Part shown: positions 8,687 through 17,685 of the stretch, piece by piece
Position numbering within the stretch: the stretch's first letter is position 1
Layout of the letters: the number at the start of each line of letters is the position of its first letter
Source of the DNA: an uncultured Opitutia bacterium
Lineage (GTDB): Bacteria > Verrucomicrobiota > Verrucomicrobiia > Opitutales > CAJWYM01
Assembly: GCA_913049555.1 (NCBI GenBank)
Contig: CAJWYM010000024.1
Location: 1 to 42,492, forward strand
Direction of reading: 5' to 3'
DNA length: 42,492 nt
The notes under the pieces: model-generated
Seen by the model: the letters and a program-made list of their open reading frames with translations, nothing else
Databases searched by the model: none
What the model was told of the DNA's origin: nothing
Position numbers and translations under genes: made by a program

Positions 8687-10645
8687 ATGATAGAACAAAT
8701 CAAACAAGCAGGTGCAAGTGGAGAATTACTTGCCGGAACAGTAGAAAATTTAGAGGCATGGCTTGGAGGTTCCTTTCTGCCAGTTTGGGCTAGGAAAAGT
8801 ATCGAGGAGCTCGTGCACGAAAAACGCTTTGACGACTTGAATGACCGTTTTTTCAAAACAATGGCTTTTGGGACAGGCGGAATGCGTGGGCGAACTATTG
8901 GGAACTATATTACTCAAGCGGAACAGGGAGGGAATGCCTCTGGAGCAGCGCCAAAGTTTCCGGGTGCAGGTAGCAATTTTCTAAATGATATCAACGTGAT
9001 TCGTGCAACCATGGCACTTTTCCGATATACTAAAAAATATTTAGACATGAATGGTATTTTTGATTCACCAAAGCTTGTGATTGCTCACGATGTTCGTCAT
9101 TTTTCTCGCCATTTTTGTGAACTGAGTTCCTCAGTTTGGACTCTCCTAGGGGGACAAGCCTTTATATTTGAAGGGCCTCGTTCCACTCCTCAGTTAAGTT
9201 TTACAGTTAGATACTTGAAGGCACACACAGGGATTGTAATTACAGCAAGTCACAACCCTCCCCACGACAACGGTTACAAAGTGTATTTTTCTGATGGAGC
9301 TCAAGTGGTATCTCCTCACGCTGAAGAAATTGTCGCAAATGTTAGTAAAATCGATTTGTCAGAAACTGCGGCTTTTTTCGAAAAAGATTTGCGACGAGTT
9401 GTGACTCTTCCATCTTCAGTAGATGATGCCTACCTAACAAGTGTTGAGGAAGTAATTTTGGATCCTCAGGTGGTTGAAAAGAGCAAGCCAAAAATTGTTT
9501 TTACACCCATTCACGGAACGGGGGGATTTGCCTCTATTCCCCTTTTAGAGGAAATTGGTGTGGATGTTGTCACAGTGGCTGAGCAAGATAAGATGGATGG
9601 TGCTTTTCCTACTGTAGCTTCTCCGAATCCAGAAAATGCTGAGGCATTAGCCATGGGTATTGAGCGTGCTAAACAAGTGAATGCAGATGCAGTGATAGCT
9701 ACAGATCCTGATTGCGACCGAGTTGGCGTGGCAGTGAAAAACAGTGACGGTGAAATGGTTCTTCTTTCTGGCAATCAAACGGGAGCCATGCTGGCAGAAT
9801 ATAGAATTGAAAAATTAAAAGAGTATGGAATTTTACCCCAAGAAGGTTGTGAGAATTCTGCACTGATCAAGACTTTTGTGACGTCCCCAATTTTTGAAGC
9901 GATCGCTAAGCATCATGGTCTGAAATTGATCAATACTTTAACTGGTTTTAAATGGATTGGCGAAAAACTTCACATCTACGAAGAACAGATGAAACAATCC
10001 TTGTTCGACGAGGAGGGGATCGGTCTTGATTATGATTCTACCGAATTTACTACCCGTGCTGAACTTTTAAGAGAATACAGCACTTTCTATGTTTTTGGTG
10101 GAGAGGAAAGTTATGGATACTTGCCTGGTGATGGGGTTCGGGACAAAGATGGAAATGCTGCTTCTATCTGTTTTGCCGAATTAGCCGGATATTTAAAAAA
10201 TCAGGGAAAAACTTTTTTACAGTATTTAGATGAGATGTATCTGAGATATGGGTATTACTTAGAAAATATACTAAATATTTACTATGAAGGAGCATCCGGG
10301 GATGCAAAGATAAAATCTATTATTGATTCTTTCAGAAGTGACCCTCCGAAAACAGTGGGTGAATTTAAAATTTCTAAGCTGACGGATTTTGGAGTTGAGG
10401 ATTTGCTGGATGCGGATGGAAAACAAATACCAAAACAAGATTTTTATTTCTTTGAATTTGAGAATGGTTATTCTTGTGCCGCACGTGCTAGCGGAACGGA
10501 GCCTAAAATAAAATTTTACATGTTTGCAAGAGAAGAGGTAAGCGATCCCTCAAAACTTGAAGAAATTAAAATTGCCACTCGTCAAACTTTAGAATCTATC
10601 AAAACAGCTCTAGATATCGAAGCTCGAAAAAGAGCTGAATCCTAA
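8687..10645 (+). CDS. Alpha-D-phosphohexomutase (phosphoglucomutase/phosphomannomutase)
   Basis: Interconverts hexose 1- and 6-phosphates through a phosphoserine. All four family signatures are present: the phosphoserine loop TASHNPPHDNGYKVYF, the metal loop DPDCDRVGVA, the sugar-binding loop GGEESYGYLPGDGVRDKDG, and the phosphate-binding loop RASGTEPKIKFYM near the C-terminus. At about 652 residues it is longer than typical ManB/GlmM (about 450) and resembles the PGM2/PgcA branch, including GTGGMRG near the start. I place the start at the ATG at 8687; a TTG directly before it would add one residue. It lies 15 bp downstream of the UAP1-type gene and very likely shares its transcript. A terminator-like hairpin follows at 10670. 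Confidence 0.92.
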   Translation: MIEQIKQAGASGELLAGTVENLEAWLGGSFLPVWARKSIEELVHEKRFDDLNDRFFKTMAFGTGGMRGRTIGNYITQAEQGGNASGAAPKFPGAGSNFLNDINVIRATMALFRYTKKYLDMNGIFDSPKLVIAHDVRHFSRHFCELSSSVWTLLGGQAFIFEGPRSTPQLSFTVRYLKAHTGIVITASHNPPHDNGYKVYFSDGAQVVSPHAEEIVANVSKIDLSETAAFFEKDLRRVVTLPSSVDDAYLTSVEEVILDPQVVEKSKPKIVFTPIHGTGGFASIPLLEEIGVDVVTVAEQDKMDGAFPTVASPNPENAEALAMGIERAKQVNADAVIATDPDCDRVGVAVKNSDGEMVLLSGNQTGAMLAEYRIEKLKEYGILPQEGCENSALIKTFVTSPIFEAIAKHHGLKLINTLTGFKWIGEKLHIYEEQMKQSLFDEEGIGLDYDSTEFTTRAELLREYSTFYVFGGEESYGYLPGDGVRDKDGNAASICFAELAGYLKNQGKTFLQYLDEMYLRYGYYLENILNIYYEGASGDAKIKSIIDSFRSDPPKTVGEFKISKLTDFGVEDLLDADGKQIPKQDFYFFEFENGYSCAARASGTEPKIKFYMFAREEVSDPSKLEEIKIATRQTLESIKTALDIEARKRAES

Positions 10646-10669
10646 ATACACGCGATATAAAATTTTTAC

Positions 10670-10708
10670 ACCCGCCTGATGAGTGCAAACTTTTCTGGTG
10701 GGTTTTTT
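10670..10708 (+). terminator. Terminator after the phosphohexomutase gene
   Basis: ACCCGCC (10670-10676) pairs with GGTGGGT (10697-10703) through one G-T wobble across a 20-nt loop and is followed by T5. It sits 24 bp after the mutase stop and ends just before the ATG at 10712. Its presence argues against starting the next gene at the in-frame ATG at 10679, which would place coding sequence inside the hairpin. Confidence 0.6.
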
Positions 10709-10711
10709 ATT

Positions 10712-11443
10712 ATGAAAGAAATTCCAGTTAGAGTTCAGAAATTTATTGCACATGCAGGAATTTGTTCCAGAAGAAAAGCGGAACAATCTATTAAAGATGG
10801 GGATGTGACCATCAATAATTTAATTGCTGAAATCGGGGACACTATCAATCCCGGAAAAGATGAAGTGCGGCTTAATGGTCGATTGATTACAATTCCCAAA
10901 GTGAAGGAAAAAGTGGTTCTTCTAATGAATAAACCCAAAGGTTTTGTTTGCTCCAATGAAGATCCGCACAATCCTCGAACTGTATTTGAACTATTACCAA
11001 ATAATTATCAAAAGCAAAGGCTTTATTGTGCCGGTCGATTGGACAAGGAGAGTGAGGGTCTTTTGATCATTACGAATGATGGTGATCTGAGTCAGAAAGT
11101 GACTCATCCTTCGACTAAAATTACCAAGAAATATCGAGTTACCATTCAAAAAGATTTGAGAGAAGAAATGGTTCCCAAGCTTTTACAAGGAAGAGAACTA
11201 GAAGGTGATTTCCTGAGATTTGAAAAGGTAATTGTTGGGGGTAAGGGAGACTTAGCCGGTAAAATTTTAGAAATTCATTTGCACCATGGCAAAAAAAGAG
11301 AAATTCGTCGTTTGCTTGAGAGTTATGGGTTTTACGTGAAAAAGCTTCGACGATTTCAGATTGGAAAAATGATATTAAAGAAAATGGCCCCCGGGAGTGT
11401 CCGTGAGTTGAATAATAAAGAAATAGATTTGTTATTCTCTTAA
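10712..11443 (+). CDS. rRNA pseudouridine synthase, RsuA/RluB/RluE/RluF family
   Basis: Isomerises specific uridines of ribosomal RNA to pseudouridine. An N-terminal S4 RNA-binding domain (VRVQKFIAHAGICSRRKAEQ, about residues 5-50) is followed by the catalytic domain with GRLDKESEGLLIITNDG, whose Asp is the family nucleophile, and by the HHGKKREIRRLLESYG motif. I choose ATG at 10712 (243 residues) over the longer ATG at 10679 because the S4 domain begins just after 10712 and the upstream segment is a terminator hairpin. Which rRNA position is modified cannot be read from the sequence; RluB is the commonest assignment for proteins of this size. Confidence 0.9.
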   Translation: MKEIPVRVQKFIAHAGICSRRKAEQSIKDGDVTINNLIAEIGDTINPGKDEVRLNGRLITIPKVKEKVVLLMNKPKGFVCSNEDPHNPRTVFELLPNNYQKQRLYCAGRLDKESEGLLIITNDGDLSQKVTHPSTKITKKYRVTIQKDLREEMVPKLLQGRELEGDFLRFEKVIVGGKGDLAGKILEIHLHHGKKREIRRLLESYGFYVKKLRRFQIGKMILKKMAPGSVRELNNKEIDLLFS

Positions 11444-11481
11444 AAAATCTTTATATTAATATTCTTTAATTAATAACAGCC

Positions 11482-12588
11482 ATGCAAATTATAATAAAAG
11501 CATTTCTTATTTTAGTAACGGTATCTGGTTTACTGGCTCAAGACATGATTCCTGTTTACTTAGAGCCCAGTCCCCAGTCTCCGATTTTAACGCTCATTCG
11601 ATTTGACGACCCTGTAATTCAAGATTCCAGCGCAATTTCTGATTCTTCAAAAGCCAAAATTGGATGGCGAGTGACTCGTTACAATGGGAACTTTCGTGGT
11701 TTTGTTAGTGGCGATGATATCACTAGATCTGGTGAAATTAAACCCGGATCGAGTGTTTATTTGAGAAAGACTTCTGAAAGTATGGTTTTAACTAAAATTA
11801 CTTCTGGAGACATCTATATTATCATTAGAAAAGGAGAGTGGGTTGAGATTGACTTTGAAAAACCTGTTTCGGTTTATTTTCAAGACGATCGCTTTTATGC
11901 GAATGTACCCAGTTCTCCGAAAAAACCACTAGAATTACCAGACGCTGGTTCAGAAAATATTGAGGGTGCTCGTATTCTTGGTGAGATTTCAGACAATGAA
12001 GACCTTGAAGACTTAATTGCTTCTTTGCCGGATACAGAATCATCCAATTCTGGACTAGACAATCTTCCTGAGCCTGTTTTGCAACCGTATACTACAGATG
12101 AAGAATTCGTGGCTCAATCTTTGGAGGCTCCTATTATTGACGAGGACACTGAAATCGTTAGCTTAGAGGACATTCCGGATGTTTTGTCGCAGGAACCGAC
12201 AACAAACGAACTTTCTAACGAAAGAACTCAGGCTGTAGTAGAGACTGAAGAGGACTTGCCTGAATTAGATCCTATCGGTGGAGATGATTTTGATTCAGAA
12301 GAGCTCTCTATTAAGGTACCTACGATCAAGCCCCCGACTACATTGTCTAGAAGGTTTGAAGGAAGATTGGTGCACAGACCTTCAAATTTACTTATAAGAA
12401 GGCCCTTTGATTATCGTTTAGAAACGGCTTCCGGTTTATTTATGGCTTTTGTTGATACAAGTGCTCTTCGTATCCACAAAGTCCATGCTTACAGAGACTT
12501 ATTGGTAATTCTAGAGGGTCCTCTAAAAACAATTGAAAAGTCTAGAAAAACAGTGATCTCTGCTAGAACATTAAGATTGAGACCCTAA
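11482..12588 (+). CDS. Secreted protein with SH3-like N-terminal region
   Basis: Not assigned to a known function. An N-terminal signal peptide (about residues 1-19, ending LLAQ) predicts export. Residues about 23-130 look like one or two bacterial SH3-type beta domains (PVYLEPSPQSPIL, then SVYLRKTSESMVLTKI and KGEWVEIDFEKPVSVYF). The centre (about 150-270) is very acidic and low in complexity, probably disordered. The last about 100 residues (RRFEGRLVHRP to the end) form a compact basic segment that may be a second domain. SH3-like modules often bind cell-wall peptides, but no catalytic domain is visible. It sits 38 bp after the pseudouridine synthase and 16 bp before folD, so co-transcription is likely. 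Confidence 0.65.
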   Translation: MQIIIKAFLILVTVSGLLAQDMIPVYLEPSPQSPILTLIRFDDPVIQDSSAISDSSKAKIGWRVTRYNGNFRGFVSGDDITRSGEIKPGSSVYLRKTSESMVLTKITSGDIYIIIRKGEWVEIDFEKPVSVYFQDDRFYANVPSSPKKPLELPDAGSENIEGARILGEISDNEDLEDLIASLPDTESSNSGLDNLPEPVLQPYTTDEEFVAQSLEAPIIDEDTEIVSLEDIPDVLSQEPTTNELSNERTQAVVETEEDLPELDPIGGDDFDSEELSIKVPTIKPPTTLSRRFEGRLVHRPSNLLIRRPFDYRLETASGLFMAFVDTSALRIHKVHAYRDLLVILEGPLKTIEKSRKTVISARTLRLRP

Positions 12589-12604
12589 TTTTAAATTATT
12601 ATCT

Positions 12605-13480
12605 ATGCCGGACATCATTGATGGAAACCAGATATCTAAAGATATCATTGAAGAATTGACAATTGAGGTTTCCAAACTCCTAGACTCCAAACCTAAAGTT
12701 GTTTTTGTTCGTGTGGGTGAAGATCCAGCTTCCGTTTCCTATGTAAATAAGAAACAGAAGGTATCTGCTCAAATTGGGATCGAGAGTGTTCTCCTTGTTT
12801 TAGATGTGTCCATCTCTCAACAGGAATTGATCGCTCAGATTCGAAAGTTAAATGAGGATCCAGAGGTCAACGGTATTTTGATTCAATCTCCACTCCCCTC
12901 TCACATGATCGAGACAGAGGTATTTAATTCGGTTGCACCGGAGAAAGATGTGGATGGCTTCAATGTTGTCAATGTTGGAAAGCTTTGCCAAGAGGATGAA
13001 AGTGGATTTGTAGCCTGCACACCCGCTGGTATCATTGAGTTGTTAAAGAGACAAAATATTGTCGTTGAAGGCAAGCATGTGGTTGTCGTTGGACGCAGTC
13101 TAATTGTCGGCAAACCTGCTGGTTTACTTCTAGTTAAAAAGTCTAAAATAGGCAATGCGACTGTTACATTTTGCCATTCTCGAACTCAAGAAATCGCTTC
13201 GATCGCAAAACAAGCAGATATTTTAATTGCAGCTATAGGGAAGCCCAATTTTATTGATGCCACCATGGTGAAAAAAGGGGCAGTTGTGATCGATGTAGGT
13301 ATAAACAGAGTGGAAGATGGATCTAAGAAAAGTGGTTTTAGATTGGTTGGTGACGTGGACTTTGAAGCAGTTCAATCCAAGGTCAGTGCGATCACTCCAG
13401 TTCCTGGTGGAGTTGGACCCATGACTGTTGCTATGCTTATGAAAAATACCATAAAAGCATACAGATTGTCTCATAAATAA
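12605..13480 (+). CDS. folD: Bifunctional methylenetetrahydrofolate dehydrogenase/cyclohydrolase
   Basis: Converts 5,10-methylene-THF to 10-formyl-THF in two steps, feeding purine and formyl-Met synthesis. The 291-residue length is normal. Diagnostic motifs are SYVNKKQK (substrate Tyr and catalytic Lys), GILIQSPLP, PEKDVDGFN, the NADP-binding VVGRSLIVGKPAG and the C-terminal PVPGGVGPMTVAML. The ATG at 12605 is preceded by an AT-rich leader without a Shine-Dalgarno sequence. It is followed after 30 bp by the RDD gene. Confidence 0.97.
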   Translation: MPDIIDGNQISKDIIEELTIEVSKLLDSKPKVVFVRVGEDPASVSYVNKKQKVSAQIGIESVLLVLDVSISQQELIAQIRKLNEDPEVNGILIQSPLPSHMIETEVFNSVAPEKDVDGFNVVNVGKLCQEDESGFVACTPAGIIELLKRQNIVVEGKHVVVVGRSLIVGKPAGLLLVKKSKIGNATVTFCHSRTQEIASIAKQADILIAAIGKPNFIDATMVKKGAVVIDVGINRVEDGSKKSGFRLVGDVDFEAVQSKVSAITPVPGGVGPMTVAMLMKNTIKAYRLSHK

Positions 13481-13510
13481 TAGGCCTCTTGTTTATCCCC
13501 TTGTTTATGC

Positions 13511-14119
13511 ATGCCTGAAACTAAATCATCAGAATTTGGATCTTCCTCAGAAGACTTAGAATTTATCCATTTAGTTGCGCCCCTTGGGAAAAGAGCTCTT
13601 GCATTTCTTACAGATGCATTCGTGATCTTTTTGTTGTTGTTTTTGGTTTATAAAAATTTGATTATTCCTCATTCCTTCCCGGGGGGCATGAGTGCTTATG
13701 AATTAGAGGCAATTGATTTGTTTCAACAATTGACGAATCAAACTTCGGATCCTGATTACTCCGGGATTCCCGAGTTTAAAATCAGTGAGAATATGCAAAA
13801 TGCTAGTAAGTTTTTCGCCTCAATGTTATTTGTAGGATTTGCATTTTATTTCTCAGCAATGGAATTGTTTTTAGATAGGAGTAGTCTTGGAAAGAAAATT
13901 TTCAAACTTAGATCTGTTCGAAGGTATGATCTAGGGGTTCCTCCTGCTATAACTGTAATCGCTCGTTCCATTGTAAAGTCTTTCACTATGATTTCGGGCT
14001 TCTATATTTTATTAAACATTTTACCTATGTTTTTTAGTAAATTTAGACAATCAGGGCATGACTGGATCTTTAGAACTATTGTCATTCAGGAAGATATGGA
14101 TTCTGAGGATAAAAGCTAA
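13511..14119 (+). CDS. RDD-family integral membrane protein
   Basis: Function unknown beyond the family, whose members are small inner-membrane proteins and in some cases exchangers. The 202-residue protein opens its domain with GKRALAFLTDAFVIFLLLFLVY: the Arg and Asp of the RDD signature sit at the edge of the first span (about 32-52). A second span lies near 100-120 (FFASMLFVGFAFYFSAMELFL), then the typical SLGKKIFKLRSV turn, and a third span around 155-175. A roughly 50-residue loop separates spans one and two. Its TAA is immediately followed by the first ATG of proC, which implies translational coupling. Confidence 0.85.
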   Translation: MPETKSSEFGSSSEDLEFIHLVAPLGKRALAFLTDAFVIFLLLFLVYKNLIIPHSFPGGMSAYELEAIDLFQQLTNQTSDPDYSGIPEFKISENMQNASKFFASMLFVGFAFYFSAMELFLDRSSLGKKIFKLRSVRRYDLGVPPAITVIARSIVKSFTMISGFYILLNILPMFFSKFRQSGHDWIFRTIVIQEDMDSEDKS

Positions 14120-14932
14120 ATGAATGAAATGAAAAGTATGAAAATTGGATTTGTAGGTTGTGGAAATATGGCACGCGCAATGATACAAGGAATGATTGCT
14201 GGTCAAGTTTTTCAGCCACAGGATATTTATTGTTATACGCAGAGCGGATTTTCATCGAATCTCGCAAATGTTGATTTTGGAGTTCAAGTTGCCACCAAAG
14301 TGGACTCACTTTTAAAAATGGATTTTATTGTTTTAGCTTGTAAGCCCTTTCAGATCCAAAATTTAGACCCATCCGTGTTTCAAGTTGTGAATGGAAAAAT
14401 TTTGATTTCTGTTCTTGCGGGAACAAAAATTGAAAAACTGCGTGCTTCTTTTAAGGATTCTAAATGCATTGTAAGAACGATGCCGAATACAGCATCTCAA
14501 GTCCAGCAAGGCTTTACTGGTTATGCCGTTGAAGGTTTCTTGGCTGATTTAGACAAAGAGGTTTTGTTGAATATTTTGAGTTCTTTTGGAGATTCCATTG
14601 AGGTTGAAGAGGATAAAATCGATTTAATCACTGCAGTCAGTGGCAGTGGCCCTGCTTATATATTTGAGTTCGCATCTGCTATGATAGAAGCATCCATTCG
14701 CTTAGGTTTGAACAAACAGGAAGCCGAGTTGGCTGTTCAGAAAACTTTTAAAGGCGCCTCGGCTCTAATGGAATCAAGCGTTTTGGATCCTGATATATTA
14801 AGAGATCAGGTAACTTCAAAAGGCGGCACTACGGAAGCCGCTTTAAGCCGTTTTAAGAAATTTGAACTCAGAAATATCGTCTATTCAGCGGTGGAGGCAG
14901 CAAAAATGAGATCCATTGAATTATCATCTTAA
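14120..14932 (+). CDS. proC: Pyrroline-5-carboxylate reductase
   Basis: Last step of proline synthesis, reducing pyrroline-5-carboxylate with NAD(P)H. The Rossmann start KIGFVGCGNMARAMIQG, the substrate-pocket motif AVSGSGPAYIFEF and the C-terminal signature DQVTSKGGTTEAAL are all intact; 270 residues is normal. The start is ambiguous between ATGs at 14120, 14129 and 14138. The first directly abuts the upstream TAA and the third would place the Rossmann strand at the very N-terminus as in many orthologues. It is followed after 9 bp by hldD. Confidence 0.96.
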   Translation: MNEMKSMKIGFVGCGNMARAMIQGMIAGQVFQPQDIYCYTQSGFSSNLANVDFGVQVATKVDSLLKMDFIVLACKPFQIQNLDPSVFQVVNGKILISVLAGTKIEKLRASFKDSKCIVRTMPNTASQVQQGFTGYAVEGFLADLDKEVLLNILSSFGDSIEVEEDKIDLITAVSGSGPAYIFEFASAMIEASIRLGLNKQEAELAVQKTFKGASALMESSVLDPDILRDQVTSKGGTTEAALSRFKKFELRNIVYSAVEAAKMRSIELSS

Positions 14933-14941
14933 AGGAATATT

Positions 14942-15949
14942 ATGATCGACTTAAATAAAGGAAGAATTTTAGTAACTGGAGGTGCTGGATTTATTGGAAG
15001 TGCTTTAGTTTGGGCTTTAAATAAACGTGGGATCACTAATATTTTAATTGTAGATCTCTTAAGAAAAGATACGAAATGGAAAAATTTGGTTTCTTTGAAA
15101 TATGAGGATTATTTAGAGGCTGAAGATTTTCAAGAATTATTGGCATTGAACCCAAGCCAATTTTCAGACGTATCTTTGGTTTTCCATTTAGGTGCCTGTT
15201 CTGCTACCACCGAGAAAGATGCCTCATATTTGGTTCGCAATAATTTTGAATGGTCGAAACAACTCGCTCAATGGGCATTGTCTCAAGAGATTCGATTTGT
15301 CTATGCTTCTTCTGCTGCAACTTATGGAGGGGGAGAATTGGGCATGGATGACCACATAGAAAATTTACATGCGCTGCGTCCTCTAAACATGTATGGGTAT
15401 TCTAAGCATATGTTTGATTTATACGCTCAGAAACATGAGATTCTTAATAAATTAGTTGGGATTAAGTATTTCAATGTTTATGGTCCGAACGAGAATCATA
15501 AGGGGGATATGAGAAGTTTGGTAAATAAGGCCTACGCTCAGATTCTAAAAACAGGAAAAGTGGACTTGTTTAAAAGTTATCTTCCAGAATACAATGATGG
15601 AGAGCAAATGAGAGATTTTTTGTATGTCAAAGATGCTGTAGAAATGACTATTCATTTGGCTGAGAGTGAATTCGCTGGAGGTATTTACAACCTGGGATCT
15701 GGAGAAGCAAATACATGGGTTTCTTTGGCTACTGCAATTTTTGATGCTTTAAATATGAAAACTAAAATCGAATTCATTGATATGCCTGATGATTTGAAAG
15801 ATAAATATCAATATTACACCAAAGCGAGTATCGATAAGTTGCGTTCCTCTGGTTATGAAAAAGAGATTTTCTCTTTGCAAAATGCTGTTTCAGATTATGT
15901 GAAAAACTATCTTGTTCCAAACTTGCACCTTGGGGATGAGAATTCCTAA
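14942..15949 (+). CDS. hldD: ADP-L-glycero-D-manno-heptose 6-epimerase
   Basis: Epimerises ADP-heptose for the inner core of lipopolysaccharide, so its presence supports a Gram-negative envelope. It is an extended short-chain dehydrogenase: the NADP-binding loop GGAGFIGSA near the start, HLGACSATTE (typical of HldD), ASSAATYG carrying the catalytic Ser, and the YxxxK catalytic pair in MYGYSKHMFD. Length 335 is normal. AAAGGA about 7 nt before the ATG is one of the few clear ribosome-binding sites here. It is the last gene of the folD-RDD-proC-hldD run. Confidence 0.95.
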   Translation: MIDLNKGRILVTGGAGFIGSALVWALNKRGITNILIVDLLRKDTKWKNLVSLKYEDYLEAEDFQELLALNPSQFSDVSLVFHLGACSATTEKDASYLVRNNFEWSKQLAQWALSQEIRFVYASSAATYGGGELGMDDHIENLHALRPLNMYGYSKHMFDLYAQKHEILNKLVGIKYFNVYGPNENHKGDMRSLVNKAYAQILKTGKVDLFKSYLPEYNDGEQMRDFLYVKDAVEMTIHLAESEFAGGIYNLGSGEANTWVSLATAIFDALNMKTKIEFIDMPDDLKDKYQYYTKASIDKLRSSGYEKEIFSLQNAVSDYVKNYLVPNLHLGDENS

Positions 15950-16251
15950 ATGGTTCTTTTAAATAGCAAGCAAACCACTTTTTAGAATGAAACTTTCTGC
16001 AAAAGGGAGGGCATTCATTGATTTAGTAGAGCAAATGTCGATGTATTTTTATGCAAGATCCAAGAGTCATACGTTTGGGTTCTATAAGAATATTATTAGA
16101 TCTTCAATTGGATTCAAAGTTTGAAGGCAAGGCAATCATTTCAGATTTGGAATCTTTAGAAATGGATGAATAAACAATATCTTTTTGCTGAAAAATGGAA
16201 TGATTTTTTTTAATAATTACGACTCTTAGGGGAACAAAAGCATTCACAAGA
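15950..16251. other. Gap after hldD with two short overlapping ORFs
   Basis: About 300 bp. Two small overlapping frames are open: 15987-16124 (45 codons, beginning MKLSAKGRAF, faintly like the first residues of Rrf2 regulators) and 16051-16173 (40 codons, ending SDLESLEMDE). Neither is long enough to be a known domain and together they could be the remnant of one frameshifted gene. No terminator stands out after hldD. Confidence 0.3.
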
Positions 16252-16263
16252 ATGGAGCTTAAA

Positions 16264-17685
16264 ATGAAAAAAATATGTGCTTTGATTTTGATTGCCATTG
16301 CATCTCAGCTTTTTAGCCGTGAGATAACCGATTTGAATGGTCGTAAGCTAAATGTAGAGGTTTTGGCATTAGAAATAGATCGTGTGAAGGTTTTAAGAAT
16401 AAAAGACCGTCGTGAATTTTGGGTTGATTTGGATCAATTGATCTTATCAGATAAGGAGGCTTTTAATAAGGAGTTCCGTAATAAATCAGAACCAACTGTT
16501 CACTTTGAAAAGATGAATGAAATTTTAGGCGCAGATCTATTTATAGATTTTAATTTATGGGATGATCCTGTTCAATCTGTAGCAAAACGATTGAAATGGC
16601 CCCTTGAATCTGAAACAGAATCTCAGTCCAGTTACAGATATTACCCCAAAAAGTCTTACCGTTTAATTGGTGAGCGACCTTATTCTGCATCCCTTTATGG
16701 GAGTCGATCGGAGTCGAATTCTTTATCAATTGTGTTTGCAAACAAAGGGGATTTAGTGAGTTCTACCGGAAGATTGATTGGCTCGCCAGAGATTAAAGAC
16801 ATTGGAAAAGTTTCAAAACGGATCAAAGATCTAATTGAGGATGTTTCTAAGCGTATGGAGCTGAAATTGACTACAATCTTAGGGGAGCCAATCCGGACAA
16901 ATTTGGGTTCTCGTGATCTTAAAGAAAGAGTCAGTCGTTGGGATTGGGGAAAGCATGCAATTATGCTTTCAGAACAAAAAAGCGAGTATGTCAGCTTGCG
17001 GATTATGAGCTCTCAGTTAGCAGATAACAAAGGAATGTCAGCAAAAATAAGGGGTGCAGATTTAAAAACAATGCTCCTTAAAAATGTGGTTACCAAAGAA
17101 AATGGAGATGTTTTTATTAAGAATATCCCTATGGTAGATCAAGGACCTAAAGGTTATTGTGTGCCTGCAACTTTTGAAAGATATCTTAGATACATGGGGA
17201 TTTTTGCTGACATGTATGTTCTAGCTATGGCCGGAAATTCAGGCATTGGAGGAGGGACTAATATGGATTCAATCTTAGAAGGGACTCAGAGTTATGTATC
17301 TCAAAGTGGGCGTAATTTGGAGACCGTTCAAATTGCTTTCAAGTCTATTCGAAACATTTCCAGTTATATTGACGATGGCTATCCTCTGATGTGGGGAATG
17401 TCTTCAGGGAAATCTTACAATGATTTAACGAATCAAAACACACTTGCAAGAAAAGATAAAAAAATTTCGGAATGGAAAGCTTTGGCCAAAGATTTTTTTA
17501 AAAAAGGAGAAGAGATCCGGCTAGATTTAAATGCGGGTCATATTTGTTTAATAATCGGTTACAATAAAGAAACCAAAGAAATAGCCGTGAGCGATTCTTG
17601 GGGAAATAGATATCAGATTCGATGGATCCCGCTATCAGCAGCCAAGTCTGTATCTCATGGCTATTTTTACATCATTGATCGATGA
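16264..17685 (+). CDS. Secreted C39-like papain-fold protein with SHD1-like domain
   Basis: Probable exported cysteine peptidase or amidase-like protein of unknown substrate. A signal peptide (MKKICALILIAIASQLFS) is followed by an SHD1-like beta domain (REITDLNGRKLNVEVLALE to LDQLILSDKEAF, about residues 18-75), a module frequent in Planctomycetes-Verrucomicrobia secreted proteins. The C-terminal 190 residues fit the C39-like fold: candidate Cys in GPKGYCVPATFERYL (residue 299 from this start), His in NAGHICLIIGY (426) and Asp/Asn in VSDSWGN (444-448). No Gly-Gly-type ABC transporter accompanies it. An ATG at 16252 would add four residues; GGAG just before 16264 and the signal peptide favour the later start. 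Confidence 0.72.
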   Translation: MKKICALILIAIASQLFSREITDLNGRKLNVEVLALEIDRVKVLRIKDRREFWVDLDQLILSDKEAFNKEFRNKSEPTVHFEKMNEILGADLFIDFNLWDDPVQSVAKRLKWPLESETESQSSYRYYPKKSYRLIGERPYSASLYGSRSESNSLSIVFANKGDLVSSTGRLIGSPEIKDIGKVSKRIKDLIEDVSKRMELKLTTILGEPIRTNLGSRDLKERVSRWDWGKHAIMLSEQKSEYVSLRIMSSQLADNKGMSAKIRGADLKTMLLKNVVTKENGDVFIKNIPMVDQGPKGYCVPATFERYLRYMGIFADMYVLAMAGNSGIGGGTNMDSILEGTQSYVSQSGRNLETVQIAFKSIRNISSYIDDGYPLMWGMSSGKSYNDLTNQNTLARKDKKISEWKALAKDFFKKGEEIRLDLNAGHICLIIGYNKETKEIAVSDSWGNRYQIRWIPLSAAKSVSHGYFYIIDR

